DNA of 64,000 nt from the NCBI GenBank assembly GCA_964632505.1, contig CAZWCE010000016.1, forward strand, positions 31,444-95,443, in the 5' to 3' direction. The notes under the pieces were generated by a model that did not search any database, was not told the origin of the DNA, and saw nothing but the letters and a program-made list of their open reading frames with translations. Origin of the DNA: CAZWCE01 sp964632505. GTDB taxonomy: Bacteria > Planctomycetota > Planctomycetia > Pirellulales > Thermoguttaceae. Of the stretch, positions 15,867 through 24,303 are shown piece after piece. Made by a program: the position numbers and the translations under genes. Every line of letters begins with the position of its first letter. The first letter of the stretch is position 1.

Positions 15867-16760
15867 ATGAGTCACGATTCACTCCATCCCAACCGTATTT
15901 CCCGCCGCGACCTTTTGAAGCTTTCCGCCGCCGGACTGGCGACGTTCGGCCTTCCACGTTTCGCCTTTTCCGAAATCAAGAAGTCGGAGATGCCGAAACT
16001 GGCCCTTCAACTCTACTCGGTTCGCCAAGCCTGCGCCGCCGATTTCGACAAGGCATTGGAAGAAGTCGCCGAGATGGGCTTCGAGGGGGTTGAATTCGCC
16101 GGCTACCACAGCTATTCCGGAAAGCCCGAAGCGCTCAAAAAACGACTGGACGATCTGGGGCTCAAAGCCGCCGGGACCCACGTCCGCGTCCCTGCGTTGG
16201 TCGGCGACGAGCTCAAGAAAACGATCGACTTCCATAAGATCCTCGATTGCAAGTACCTCATCGTCCCGGGCGACGGCCGTTTCAGCAACCCGGAAGGGAA
16301 TAAGGAACTGGCCGAGATCTTCAATCAGACCGCCGAGGTTTTGAAGCCGGAAGGCATGCGGTGCGGCTATCATAATCACACCCACGAGCTCCAGGAATAC
16401 GAAGGCAAGACCTACTGGGACTGGTTCGCCGAGAGAACGGTCGAAGAGGTCGTCCTGCAGCAAGACATGGGCTGGACCGTCACCGCGGGCAAGGATCCGG
16501 TGGCACTGGTCCGGAAATACCCCGGTCGCTCCGAAATCGTCCACTTCAAGCCGGCGGTCGTCAAGGGCGATCAGGACAAGGAATCGATCATCGGACAGGA
16601 TTCCGTCCCCTGGAAGGAGATCATCGTCGCCTGCTGTGAAGTCGGCGATACCGAATGGTTCACCATCGAGCAGGAACACTACCTGCCGGGCAAAACGCCG
16701 ATGGAATGCTCCGAGATGTCCCTTGAGGGCCTCAAAAAGATCATCTCCGAATTGACGTGA
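15867..16760 (+). CDS. TAT-exported sugar phosphate isomerase/epimerase-like TIM barrel
   Basis: Encodes 297 aa. The N-terminus carries a twin-arginine motif (SRRDLLKLSAAGLATFGL), so the folded protein is exported with any metal bound. The mature part matches the xylose isomerase-like AP-endonuclease-2 fold: LALQLYSVRQACAADFDKAL, AEMGFEGVEFAGYHSY, YHNHTHELQEYEGKTYWDWF, LQQDMGWTVTAGKDP and a C-terminal FTIEQEHY. Glu and His at these strand ends normally coordinate a divalent metal. In planctomycetes these proteins accompany secreted sugar oxidoreductases. The gene stands alone between its own promoter and a strong terminator. Confidence 0.9.
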   Translation: MSHDSLHPNRISRRDLLKLSAAGLATFGLPRFAFSEIKKSEMPKLALQLYSVRQACAADFDKALEEVAEMGFEGVEFAGYHSYSGKPEALKKRLDDLGLKAAGTHVRVPALVGDELKKTIDFHKILDCKYLIVPGDGRFSNPEGNKELAEIFNQTAEVLKPEGMRCGYHNHTHELQEYEGKTYWDWFAERTVEEVVLQQDMGWTVTAGKDPVALVRKYPGRSEIVHFKPAVVKGDQDKESIIGQDSVPWKEIIVACCEVGDTEWFTIEQEHYLPGKTPMECSEMSLEGLKKIISELT

Positions 16761-16791
16761 CGATCTTCCCGATCGATACCGATTTTCTCGA

Positions 16792-16823
16792 AGGCTGTCC
16801 CGATGAGGGGACAGCCTTTTTTT
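16792..16823 (+). terminator. Rho-independent terminator
   Basis: AGGCTGTCCC pairs with GGGACAGCCT around a short GATGAG loop, followed by seven T (16817-16823). It ends the TIM-barrel transcript. Confidence 0.93.
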
Positions 16824-16865
16824 CTTGCCGAGAGCTCTTCAGGTGGAGCCCTTGCCATCGGTCGC

Positions 16866-16894
16866 TTTACATCGTCGCCCATCTGCGATATATT
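16866..16894 (+). promoter_or_regulatory. sigma70-type promoter for the PIG-L/NagB-like pair
   Basis: TTTACA (5 of 6) and TATATT (5 of 6) separated by 17 nt, 55 nt before the PIG-L ATG and downstream of a terminator. Confidence 0.7.
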
Positions 16895-16948
16895 ACCACC
16901 AAAGTAGAAACCACCGATGAGATTCATTGCAAGCAGGAACGACGATCG

Positions 16949-17716
16949 ATGCCGATCCACAAGACCGTCCTTTCGATCATGGCCCACCCGGACGACGCCG
17001 AATTCACGTGCGCCGGCACCTTGACCTTGCTCAAGGAAAGAGGATGGGAGATCCACATCGCGACGATGACCCCCGGCGATTGCGGCACGGCGACCCGAAG
17101 CCGGGAAGAAATCAGCATGATCCGCCGTCGGGAAGGATTCGCCTCGGCCATGTTGCTCGAGGGCGACTACCACTGCCTCGAAGAGGCCGACGCGTTCATC
17201 ATGTACGACAAGCCGACGTTGCAAAAGGTGGTGGGGCTGCTCCGGCGCGTGCGGCCGTCGCTGGTCTTCGCGCCGAGCCCGAACGACTATTTCATCGATC
17301 ACGAAAACACCGCGCAACTCGCCCGGACCGCCTGTTTCTGCTGCGGCATTCCGAACGTCGAAGCCGACACGATGGAGCCGTTCCCCCACGTTCCGCATCT
17401 CTATTACGCCGATCCTCTCGGCGGAGTCGACCTCTTTGGCGAGCCGGTCACGCCGGGCATCTATGTCGAGATCACCCAAGCTTTCGAACATAAGAAAAAG
17501 ATGCTCTGCTGCCACGAGAGTCAGCGAAGCTGGCTGATGGATCATCATGGGATGGATGAATACGTCCTGGCGATGAAGCGTCACGCGGAAATGCGGGGTG
17601 AAGAAGTGGGCGTCGCCGTGGCCGAAGGATTCCGGCAACATCGGGGACATGCCTATCCCCAAGACGACCTGCTCGCCGCCGAACTGCCCGACCAGACGCA
17701 CGCCCCGACCGAGTGA
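16949..17716 (+). CDS. PIG-L family N-acetylglucosamine-type deacetylase
   Basis: Zinc-dependent hydrolase of the LmbE/PIG-L family, which removes acetyl groups from GlcNAc-containing substrates. The ATG at 16949 gives a 255-aa product starting just before the first metal motif; the open frame extends upstream but crosses the promoter. Visible are the Zn/catalytic motif AHPDDAE, LKERGWEIHIATMTPGDCG, the third-ligand region FIDHENTAQ, and a C-terminal ESQRSWLMDHHGMDEY. No signal peptide is present, so it acts in the cytoplasm. A NagB-like gene follows after 68 bp on the same strand, so the two may work in sequence: deacetylation, then deamination/isomerisation of an amino sugar. Confidence 0.92.
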   Translation: MPIHKTVLSIMAHPDDAEFTCAGTLTLLKERGWEIHIATMTPGDCGTATRSREEISMIRRREGFASAMLLEGDYHCLEEADAFIMYDKPTLQKVVGLLRRVRPSLVFAPSPNDYFIDHENTAQLARTACFCCGIPNVEADTMEPFPHVPHLYYADPLGGVDLFGEPVTPGIYVEITQAFEHKKKMLCCHESQRSWLMDHHGMDEYVLAMKRHAEMRGEEVGVAVAEGFRQHRGHAYPQDDLLAAELPDQTHAPTE

Positions 17717-17784
17717 AGCACGACCGTTCGCGGAAGACGCGATGACGAACTCACGACAATCGAGAGAAGGAGAATCAGCGACCC

Positions 17785-18744
17785 ATGGCACGGAAAAAGA
17801 GCATTTTGGCCCCGGAATGGTGGGATTTCACGACCCTGGACGACGATGTGCTGAACGACGCGGCGCGGTTGACGCCGGAGGACATGCAATCGCTCTCCCG
17901 CGAAGGCTTCTCGGTGAAGATGTACGACAGCCTCGAAGATTTCTACCTGGCCGAGGCGCTGGAATATCTCTCCGCTTGGCGCCAGGCGACGCCGGACAAC
18001 CCGGTCGGCATTTGCGGTCCGATCGGCCCGACCGAGCAGTTGCCTCTGGTTGCCCGACTGGTCAACGAACTCGAGCTGAATCTGAAGGATGCCCACTTCT
18101 GGGGCATGGACGAGTGGGTCATTCCGGAGTGCCCCTCCACCGGCGACGGATGCGTCCTCAAGGAGGTCGCCCCGGATCATCCCCTCTCGTTCGAAAAGGC
18201 GGATCGGCAAATGTGCTTCGACCGGATCAAGCCGGAATTGCGGATGCCCGAGGAAAATCTCCACTTTCCGAAAGTCGACGCCGAGAAGTACATCGGCTCC
18301 TGGTCGGGCGTCCGCTGCGCGGTGATGCAGGGAGGGCAGGGCGACATCAAGCACTGGGCGTTCAACGATCCGGTCCGTCGCGAAGGCCAATTCGCCGAAC
18401 AGCCGCCCTCGCCGGAAGAATACCGCCAAAAGACCACGCGCATGGTCGAACTGCACCCGGTGACCGTCATGCAGAACGCCCGGACCAGTGGCGGCGGCGT
18501 GGTGACCGGCGTGCCGACGCACGCGGTGACCGTCGGCCCTCAAGAAACCTGGCAGGCGGAAAAAGTTTCCATCTGGCAGGCGGGCACGCACGACAACCCG
18601 TTCGGCATGCGACTGACCACCCTGATGATCGGCAAGAAGATCGCCGACAGCGCCGTGCCGATGTCGCTTCTGGCCGATCATCCGAACGTGCAGTTCAACT
18701 TCTATCGCCCCGCTATCGGAACTTGCGACGTCGAGATGCACTAG
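17785..18744 (+). CDS. Glucosamine-6-phosphate deaminase-like protein (NagB family)
   Basis: Encodes 319 aa. It has the NagB/RpiA-type pattern: a GICGPIGPTEQLPLVARLV substrate-binding region, FWGMDEWVIP (acidic pair of the MDEW motif), GGQGDIKHWAFNDP in place of the canonical GIGxDGHIAFNEP, and a C-terminal helical part after VTVMQNAR. The catalytic His-bearing segment is shifted (IKHWAFN), and the product is longer than E. coli NagB (266 aa), so exact chemistry is uncertain. It is probably co-transcribed with the upstream PIG-L deacetylase, consistent with amino-sugar catabolism. An AGAAGGAG ribosome-binding site lies 12 nt before the ATG. Confidence 0.85.
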   Translation: MARKKSILAPEWWDFTTLDDDVLNDAARLTPEDMQSLSREGFSVKMYDSLEDFYLAEALEYLSAWRQATPDNPVGICGPIGPTEQLPLVARLVNELELNLKDAHFWGMDEWVIPECPSTGDGCVLKEVAPDHPLSFEKADRQMCFDRIKPELRMPEENLHFPKVDAEKYIGSWSGVRCAVMQGGQGDIKHWAFNDPVRREGQFAEQPPSPEEYRQKTTRMVELHPVTVMQNARTSGGGVVTGVPTHAVTVGPQETWQAEKVSIWQAGTHDNPFGMRLTTLMIGKKIADSAVPMSLLADHPNVQFNFYRPAIGTCDVEMH

Positions 18745-18905
18745 CAGGATTTCGGAGGAGTCGAAGGTTCGAAAATCCACCGGTCGTTCCCGACCCGGAC
18801 GATCGCTACGTCGCTATCCCGTGGGGATATGTCGCTTTTGATCTGAAGCAACCCCGATTCAGCCGTTCCCGCTTGATCTCGTTCGCGTGAAGAAAGGATT
18901 CTCTG

Positions 18906-21005
18906 ATGTTTCGCAGCCCATCTCCTATTGGTGTTTTTTTGAGCATCACTTCTTTTCTTGCGGTTCCGCTGCTGCTCCCGTCCGGAGCCTCGGCGGAGGA
19001 GGGCATGTGGCTGTTCTCCGATCCCCCGGTGGAAATGCTGCAAGAGAAGTACGACTTCGTTCCCACGCCGCAGTGGCTCGAGCATCTCCGGAAATCGTCG
19101 GTCCGCTTCAATAACGGCGGCTCCGGCTCGTTCGTCTCCTCCGACGGACTGGTGATGACCAACCACCACGTCGCGCTCGGGGCGATTCAGAAGCTGAGCA
19201 CCGCCGAGCGAAATCTGAGTGAAGAGGGCTACCTGGCCGGGGCGATCGAAGAGGAGCTGAAATGCCACAATCTTGAGCTGAACGTCCTAGTGGGGATTGA
19301 GGACGTGACCGAACGGGTCCGCGCGGCGGTGCGGGAAGGCATGTCGGCCGATCGGGCCCATCGGGCGCGACGTGCGGTCATCAACACCATCCAGAAGGAG
19401 TCGCTCGAAGAGACCGGACTGCGGAGCGATGTCGTCACTCTCTTCGGCGGCGGAGCCTACCACCTCTATCGCTACAAGAAATACACCGACGTGCGGCTCG
19501 TCTTCGCACCGGAAGGGGCGATCGCTTTCTTCGGCGGCGACGTCGACAACTTCGATTATCCCCGCTGGTGTCTCGACGTCACGTTCTTCCGGGTCTATGA
19601 AAACGGGAAACCGGCCAAGCCCCCCCATTTCCTGCAGTGGGGCGAAGAAGGCGTCTCCCGCGACGAGTTGGTCTTCGTCTCGGGACATCCCGGTCGCACG
19701 GAGCGGGAATTCACGGTGGAACATCTGGAGAATCTTCGCGATTTCGAAATCCCGCGACGTTTGAATCGCTATCGAAGACAGGAGATTCTCTACCAGACGT
19801 TCAGCGATCAGAACCCCGAAAACGCCCGCATCGCCCACCGCGATCTCCGCGGCGTCGCCAACGGCCGCAAGGCTTACCTGGGGGTGCTCGCCGGATTGCA
19901 AACCCCCGCCTTGATGGCGAAAAAGCGAGGGCAGCAAGAGAAACTCCGCCGGGCCCTGGCCGAAAATCCTCCGCTCCAGACGCAATACGGAACTGCTTGG
20001 GAAGAGATCGAGACGGCGCTTGCGGAAAAGAAAAAGATCTACGATCCCACTCGGATGTGGGAGTTCGCGCAAGGCTTCAGCGGCTCCCTCTTCCACCACG
20101 CACGAACCCTCGTCCGCGCGGCCCAGGAGCGGGAAAAACCGAACGCCGAGCGCATCCCCGCCTATTCCGAGGCTCATCTGGAATCGCTCAAACAAGGACT
20201 CTTTTCCACCGAACCGATCTACCATGAACTGGAGAAGGTCAAACTGGCCGATTCACTCAGCTATCTCATGGAGACCCTCGGCGGGGACCATCCTCGCGTC
20301 GTCGAAGTCATGGCGGGACGCTCGCCCGATGCCCGAGCCGAACAGTTGATCTCCGGTACCCGGCTGGACGACGTCGCATTCCGGCGTTCCTTGTTCGAAG
20401 GCGGCATCGAGGCGATCGAAGCCTCCGACGATCCGCTGATCGTGTTGGCGCGTCAGATCGATCCTTGGGCCCGTTCCTATCGCGAGCGGTATGAACAAGT
20501 GGTCAGCGAACCGATGCGGCAGGCGTATGAGAAGATCGCCGATGTCCGTTTCGCGTTCGCGGAAAAGAAGGACGATCCCGACGCCACGTTCACCCTCCGC
20601 CTCGCCTTCGGACAAGTCAAGGGATACGAGGAGGACAACGGCGAGTTCATCCCTCCGTGGACCACCATGGGCGGCGCCTACCGACACGCTCGGGCGCATC
20701 ACGATCGACCTCCCTTCCGACTTCCGGAATCCTGTCGGGTGCATCGCGACCAACTCGACCTGGATACCCCCATGAACTTCATCTGCACCTGCGACATCAT
20801 CGGCGGCAACTCCGGCAGTCCGGTGGTCAATCGCCGGGGAGAGGTGGTCGGCCTCATTTTCGACGGAAATCCTCAAAGTTTATCGTGGAAACACGTTTAC
20901 GACGATCGTCAGGGTCGCGCGGTGGCGGTCGATGTCCGGGCGATTGAGGAGGCTTTGCGCAAAATTTACAGCGCCCCGTTTTTGGCCGATTCTCTCGGGA
21001 AATAG
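18906..21005 (+). CDS. S46 family serine peptidase (dipeptidyl-peptidase 7/11-like)
   Basis: Encodes 699 aa with a signal peptide (SPIGVFLSITSFLAVPLLLPSGASA). S46 peptidases remove dipeptides from the N-terminus of peptides in the periplasm. The mature N-terminus EEGMWLFSDPP is the family hallmark. The chymotrypsin-like triad is visible as TNHHVALG (His), GGDVDNFDYPRW (Asp) and GGNSGSPVVN (Ser636). The inserted helical domain spans about residues 260-520. Length matches family members of 700-720 aa. AAAGGA lies 7 nt before the ATG. It is a single gene. The S1 residue that separates DPP7 from DPP11 specificity cannot be assigned without an alignment. Confidence 0.96.
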   Translation: MFRSPSPIGVFLSITSFLAVPLLLPSGASAEEGMWLFSDPPVEMLQEKYDFVPTPQWLEHLRKSSVRFNNGGSGSFVSSDGLVMTNHHVALGAIQKLSTAERNLSEEGYLAGAIEEELKCHNLELNVLVGIEDVTERVRAAVREGMSADRAHRARRAVINTIQKESLEETGLRSDVVTLFGGGAYHLYRYKKYTDVRLVFAPEGAIAFFGGDVDNFDYPRWCLDVTFFRVYENGKPAKPPHFLQWGEEGVSRDELVFVSGHPGRTEREFTVEHLENLRDFEIPRRLNRYRRQEILYQTFSDQNPENARIAHRDLRGVANGRKAYLGVLAGLQTPALMAKKRGQQEKLRRALAENPPLQTQYGTAWEEIETALAEKKKIYDPTRMWEFAQGFSGSLFHHARTLVRAAQEREKPNAERIPAYSEAHLESLKQGLFSTEPIYHELEKVKLADSLSYLMETLGGDHPRVVEVMAGRSPDARAEQLISGTRLDDVAFRRSLFEGGIEAIEASDDPLIVLARQIDPWARSYRERYEQVVSEPMRQAYEKIADVRFAFAEKKDDPDATFTLRLAFGQVKGYEEDNGEFIPPWTTMGGAYRHARAHHDRPPFRLPESCRVHRDQLDLDTPMNFICTCDIIGGNSGSPVVNRRGEVVGLIFDGNPQSLSWKHVYDDRQGRAVAVDVRAIEEALRKIYSAPFLADSLGK

Positions 21006-21290
21006 CATCTGCTCCTTCCTGAAAACCGTGGCAAAGCGTCTCTTTTCATGGTAGAATTATGAACCATCGAGGGGATGGAGGATTTCCACGACCTCGGAGG
21101 TTGGTCGTCCGCGGCCAACAAGTCCCCCCACCGTTTCAGCCGTTCACAGGTTGACGGATGACCGCCCCCTTCCAAAAATACCATCAAAGTCCCGGCCGAA
21201 CTCGGTTTCTCCCACCTCCCTTTAAGAGTCGTGCTTCCTGACGAAATGTTGTTCTCCCAATGCCATCGGCCGACTTATCAAGAAGCCGAC

Positions 21291-22421
21291 ATGATCAAAA
21301 ACATGAAATACCCGGCTCCGTTTTTTTCCAGACATGCCACTTTCCTGTTGTCGGTGCTGATGGTCCTGGTCCCAACCACCTTTGCAAAGGAACCGGACCG
21401 GTATGTCTTCACCGAAATCGAAATGGCGATGCCCGTTCGGGTGATTCTTTACAGCGAAGATGCCGATCAAGCAGAAGAGGCCGCCGAGTTGGTCCTCGAT
21501 CGTTTCGAAGCGCTGAATCAGATCATGAGCGATTATGATTCGGACAGCGAAATCCGCCGGGCCTGCCGAACCGCCGGAACGGGAGAATCGTTTGCCCTGA
21601 GTGACGATCTCTGGACGATTCTCCGCCAATCGCGCGAGTTCACCGAAAAGACCGGGGGGGCGTTCGACCCCACCGTCGGGCCGGTGATCACCCTCTGGCG
21701 ACGGTCGCGTCGACTCCGAGAACTGCCTCCGCCGGAGCGTCTCGAAAAAGCGGCCGCGCTGGTCGGAAACGAGTTATGGAAACTGCACGCGGACGATCGA
21801 TCGGTGGAGTTTTCGGTCGATCGGATGCGACTCGACCTGGGCGGCATCGCCAAGGGATTCGCCATCGACCAGGCCTGCGAAATTCTCCGCCAACAAGGAC
21901 TGGAATGTTTTCTCGTCGATGCGGGGGGAGACCTTCGAGTCGGCCGGGCCCCACCCGGTGAAACGGGATGGGTGGTCGGCATCGCGCCACTGGAAAAGGA
22001 TGGCCCGCCCCAATGTTACCTCTTGGTGGAAAACGCCGCGGTCGCCTCTTCCGGCGATACGTGGCAGTATGTCGAGATCGAAGGCGTTCGGTATTCCCAC
22101 ATCGTCGACCCGCGAACCGGCATGGCCCTGACCGAGCGGCGGTTGGTCACCGTGCTGGCGTCCGATGCCACGACGGCCGATGTGCTCGCATCGGCGGTGA
22201 GTGTGCTGGGAGCCCGGAAAGGAATCGCCATGGTTGAAAATTGGAATTCAGAAAACGAGGAGCCGCCGGAGATCGCCGTCACGATTTCCCAAAAAAAAGA
22301 TGGGACATGGACGCATATTCACTCGCCGGAATGGACATCCCTTCGACGACTCTCCGACGAACAGATCGTTCGTAAAAAAAAGGAAAAAGCGAGGAAGAAA
22401 CGTCCCTGCTCCCCTCAATGA
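21291..22421 (+). CDS. apbE: FAD:protein FMN transferase (ApbE)
   Basis: Transfers FMN from FAD to a Thr of target flavoproteins outside the membrane, for example NqrB/NqrC or RnfG. About 376 aa from the ATG at 21291, with an N-terminal signal sequence (RHATFLLSVLMVLVPTTFA). Conserved features: FDPTVGPV, RMRLDLGGIAKGFAIDQA, FLVDAGGDLRVGR, the IVDPRTG loop, and TADVLASAVSVLG with the Mg-binding Asp. A second ATG at 21303 and a GTG at 21231 are also in frame; 21291 was chosen because it leaves a normal signal peptide. The stop overlaps an ATG at 22418 of the next frame (ATGA), so the HlyD-type adaptor gene may be translationally coupled. No nqr or rnf genes are in the window. Confidence 0.93.
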   Translation: MIKNMKYPAPFFSRHATFLLSVLMVLVPTTFAKEPDRYVFTEIEMAMPVRVILYSEDADQAEEAAELVLDRFEALNQIMSDYDSDSEIRRACRTAGTGESFALSDDLWTILRQSREFTEKTGGAFDPTVGPVITLWRRSRRLRELPPPERLEKAAALVGNELWKLHADDRSVEFSVDRMRLDLGGIAKGFAIDQACEILRQQGLECFLVDAGGDLRVGRAPPGETGWVVGIAPLEKDGPPQCYLLVENAAVASSGDTWQYVEIEGVRYSHIVDPRTGMALTERRLVTVLASDATTADVLASAVSVLGARKGIAMVENWNSENEEPPEIAVTISQKKDGTWTHIHSPEWTSLRRLSDEQIVRKKKEKARKKRPCSPQ

Positions 22422-22507
22422 GGCCGGTCAAGGCGGTCCGCCGACCGAACCGTCCCATTCATTATGTCCATCATTTTCCGATCGTATTGTCGCACGCCGA
22501 GATTGCC

Positions 22508-24067
22508 ATGAATCCGAGTTCCTCCCTATTGGAATCCCCGAGACACGAATCGCAGAGCCCCCGCCCACCGAAGAGACGCTCCGGGGACGATCATCCTTCC
22601 ATTGGCGAAGCCCCGCGACCTTCGTCCCCGAAACGATCGAACCGATGGCTCTGGCTGCTGGTCGCGTTTCTGTTGATCGGTCTACCCGGCTCGGGGCTTT
22701 GGATCCTGTTCCAATCCCTCTCCGCCGCCGAGGACAAGTCCCCTTTGACGATCCCCGTGAAACGAGGAGATTACCGGCACACCATCAAGGTCAAGGGGGT
22801 TTTGGAAAGCTCGGTCAATGCCGATGTCAAGTGTGAGGTCCCCTACATCAAGGGGTGGCGACCGACGATCGACTACGTGATCGAGGAGGGAACGTACGTT
22901 CAGCCGGGAGATGTGGTCCTTCGTATCGACACCTCGTTCATCGAGGACCAAATCCGTCTTCAGCAGATCCACGTCAACGAACACCAGGCCGATCTTCAAG
23001 AGTCCGTTTCGCATTTGGAAGCCGCGAAAGAAAAACTCAAAGCCTACATCGAAGGTGAGTTTCAAGTCGATCGGATGAGTCGGCAACAAGACCTGCGGGA
23101 CGCCCGGGAAGAAGTCCGCAAGGCGAAAGAACGCTACCTCAATAGCCTCGAGTTGTACCAAGAGGGCTTCCTCACCGATCGACAGCTCGAGGCCGATCGC
23201 TTCGCGCTGATCAATTCCGGCAACAATTACACTTCGGCGAAGATCACCACGCAAGTGCTGGAAAAATACACGCGCGAGCGAAGAATCTGCGAGCTGGAAT
23301 CGGAAATCGCTCGGCGGGAGGCGAGAGTCAACCTTTATAAACGGATCGTTTTTATCCGGGAAAACGATCTCAAGGAACTCAAGGAACACCTGGAAAAATG
23401 TGAGCTCCGAGCTCCCGTCGCCGGAAACGTGGTCCTAGCCCATTTGCATCACCACGGGCACAGCCACTGGATTCGCGTCGGCGAAACCACCCGACCGGGA
23501 AGGACCGTCATCCGACTTCCGGACCCGAAAGCGATGCAGATCGCCGTGAATTTGAAGGAAGACGTGGTCGGCAAGATCGATACGGAAATGTCGGCGGTGG
23601 TCACGTTCGACGCCTTACCGAACGTGACCGTCGACGGTTGGGTCGAATCGATCGACGAATATCCGAAATCGGACGGTTTCATGCAGACAACGGTGAAACA
23701 GTTCGCCTCGGTCATCGCCTTGGATAAGGAATCGGCCAAACAATTCGGGCCGGAGATCCGCCCGGGGTTGACCGCCGATGTCGAGATCATCGTCGACGAC
23801 CGTCGCGAAGTACTGATCGTGCCGAGTCACGCGGTGCTCCACCACGGCGAAAAAACCTATTGTCTCACTTATACCGGACCGGAAGAATACCGGATGCATC
23901 CGGTGTCACTCGCCGCCGACAACGGCGTCCACGCGGTCATCGAAAGCGGTATCACCGAGGGAGTTGAAGTGATCCTGGGTGCTGAATCGAAAAGAGATTC
24001 CTTGGTACTTCCAGAATTGCCCGAGGACGAAAAAATCGCCTCGCTCAATGAAGTGCCCTCAATATGA
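22508..24067 (+). CDS. HlyD/RND-type periplasmic adaptor (membrane fusion protein)
   Basis: About 519 aa from the ATG at 22508; an in-frame ATG at 22418 overlapping the apbE stop would add 30 residues with no recognisable character. A Pro/Ser-rich cytoplasmic N-terminus leads to one transmembrane helix (NRWLWLLVAFLLIGLPGSGL). The periplasmic part has a split biotinyl-lipoyl domain (IKVKGVLESSVNADVKCEV and, later, CELRAPVAGNVVLAHLHH), a long alpha-helical coiled-coil hairpin between them (~170-330), then a beta-barrel and membrane-proximal domain (LPNVTVDGWVESID, IRPGLTADVEIIVDDR). Adaptors link inner-membrane pumps to outer-membrane channels, but no ABC, RND or TolC gene is adjacent. The His-rich HLHHHGHSH loop at the lipoyl tip is unusual. 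Confidence 0.88.
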   Translation: MNPSSSLLESPRHESQSPRPPKRRSGDDHPSIGEAPRPSSPKRSNRWLWLLVAFLLIGLPGSGLWILFQSLSAAEDKSPLTIPVKRGDYRHTIKVKGVLESSVNADVKCEVPYIKGWRPTIDYVIEEGTYVQPGDVVLRIDTSFIEDQIRLQQIHVNEHQADLQESVSHLEAAKEKLKAYIEGEFQVDRMSRQQDLRDAREEVRKAKERYLNSLELYQEGFLTDRQLEADRFALINSGNNYTSAKITTQVLEKYTRERRICELESEIARREARVNLYKRIVFIRENDLKELKEHLEKCELRAPVAGNVVLAHLHHHGHSHWIRVGETTRPGRTVIRLPDPKAMQIAVNLKEDVVGKIDTEMSAVVTFDALPNVTVDGWVESIDEYPKSDGFMQTTVKQFASVIALDKESAKQFGPEIRPGLTADVEIIVDDRREVLIVPSHAVLHHGEKTYCLTYTGPEEYRMHPVSLAADNGVHAVIESGITEGVEVILGAESKRDSLVLPELPEDEKIASLNEVPSI

Positions 24068-24303
24068 TTGACCGCAAGACTTCTTTTCCCAGATTGCCGA
24101 GCCGTCTCATTCTTGACATTTCGCACCGTATTTTTCATAATGGAAGGGTTCCTTCTTCCGCGGGGCCGCGGCGTCGAGGCCATTTGTCCGAACGCGAGAG
24201 AACGTCCTCCATTTTCGGCAGGCTGGTGTCATCGCTTCCGTCGACCGATCTTCCGGACCGTACACGACACCCTCGGGGCGCGATCAAGAAACAGAGCTGA
24301 TTC

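Noticed and set aside
17598..18890. 430-aa plus-strand open frame spanning PIG-L and NagB-like genes
   Set aside because: Arg/Gly/Pro-rich out-of-frame shadow of the two recognised genes.
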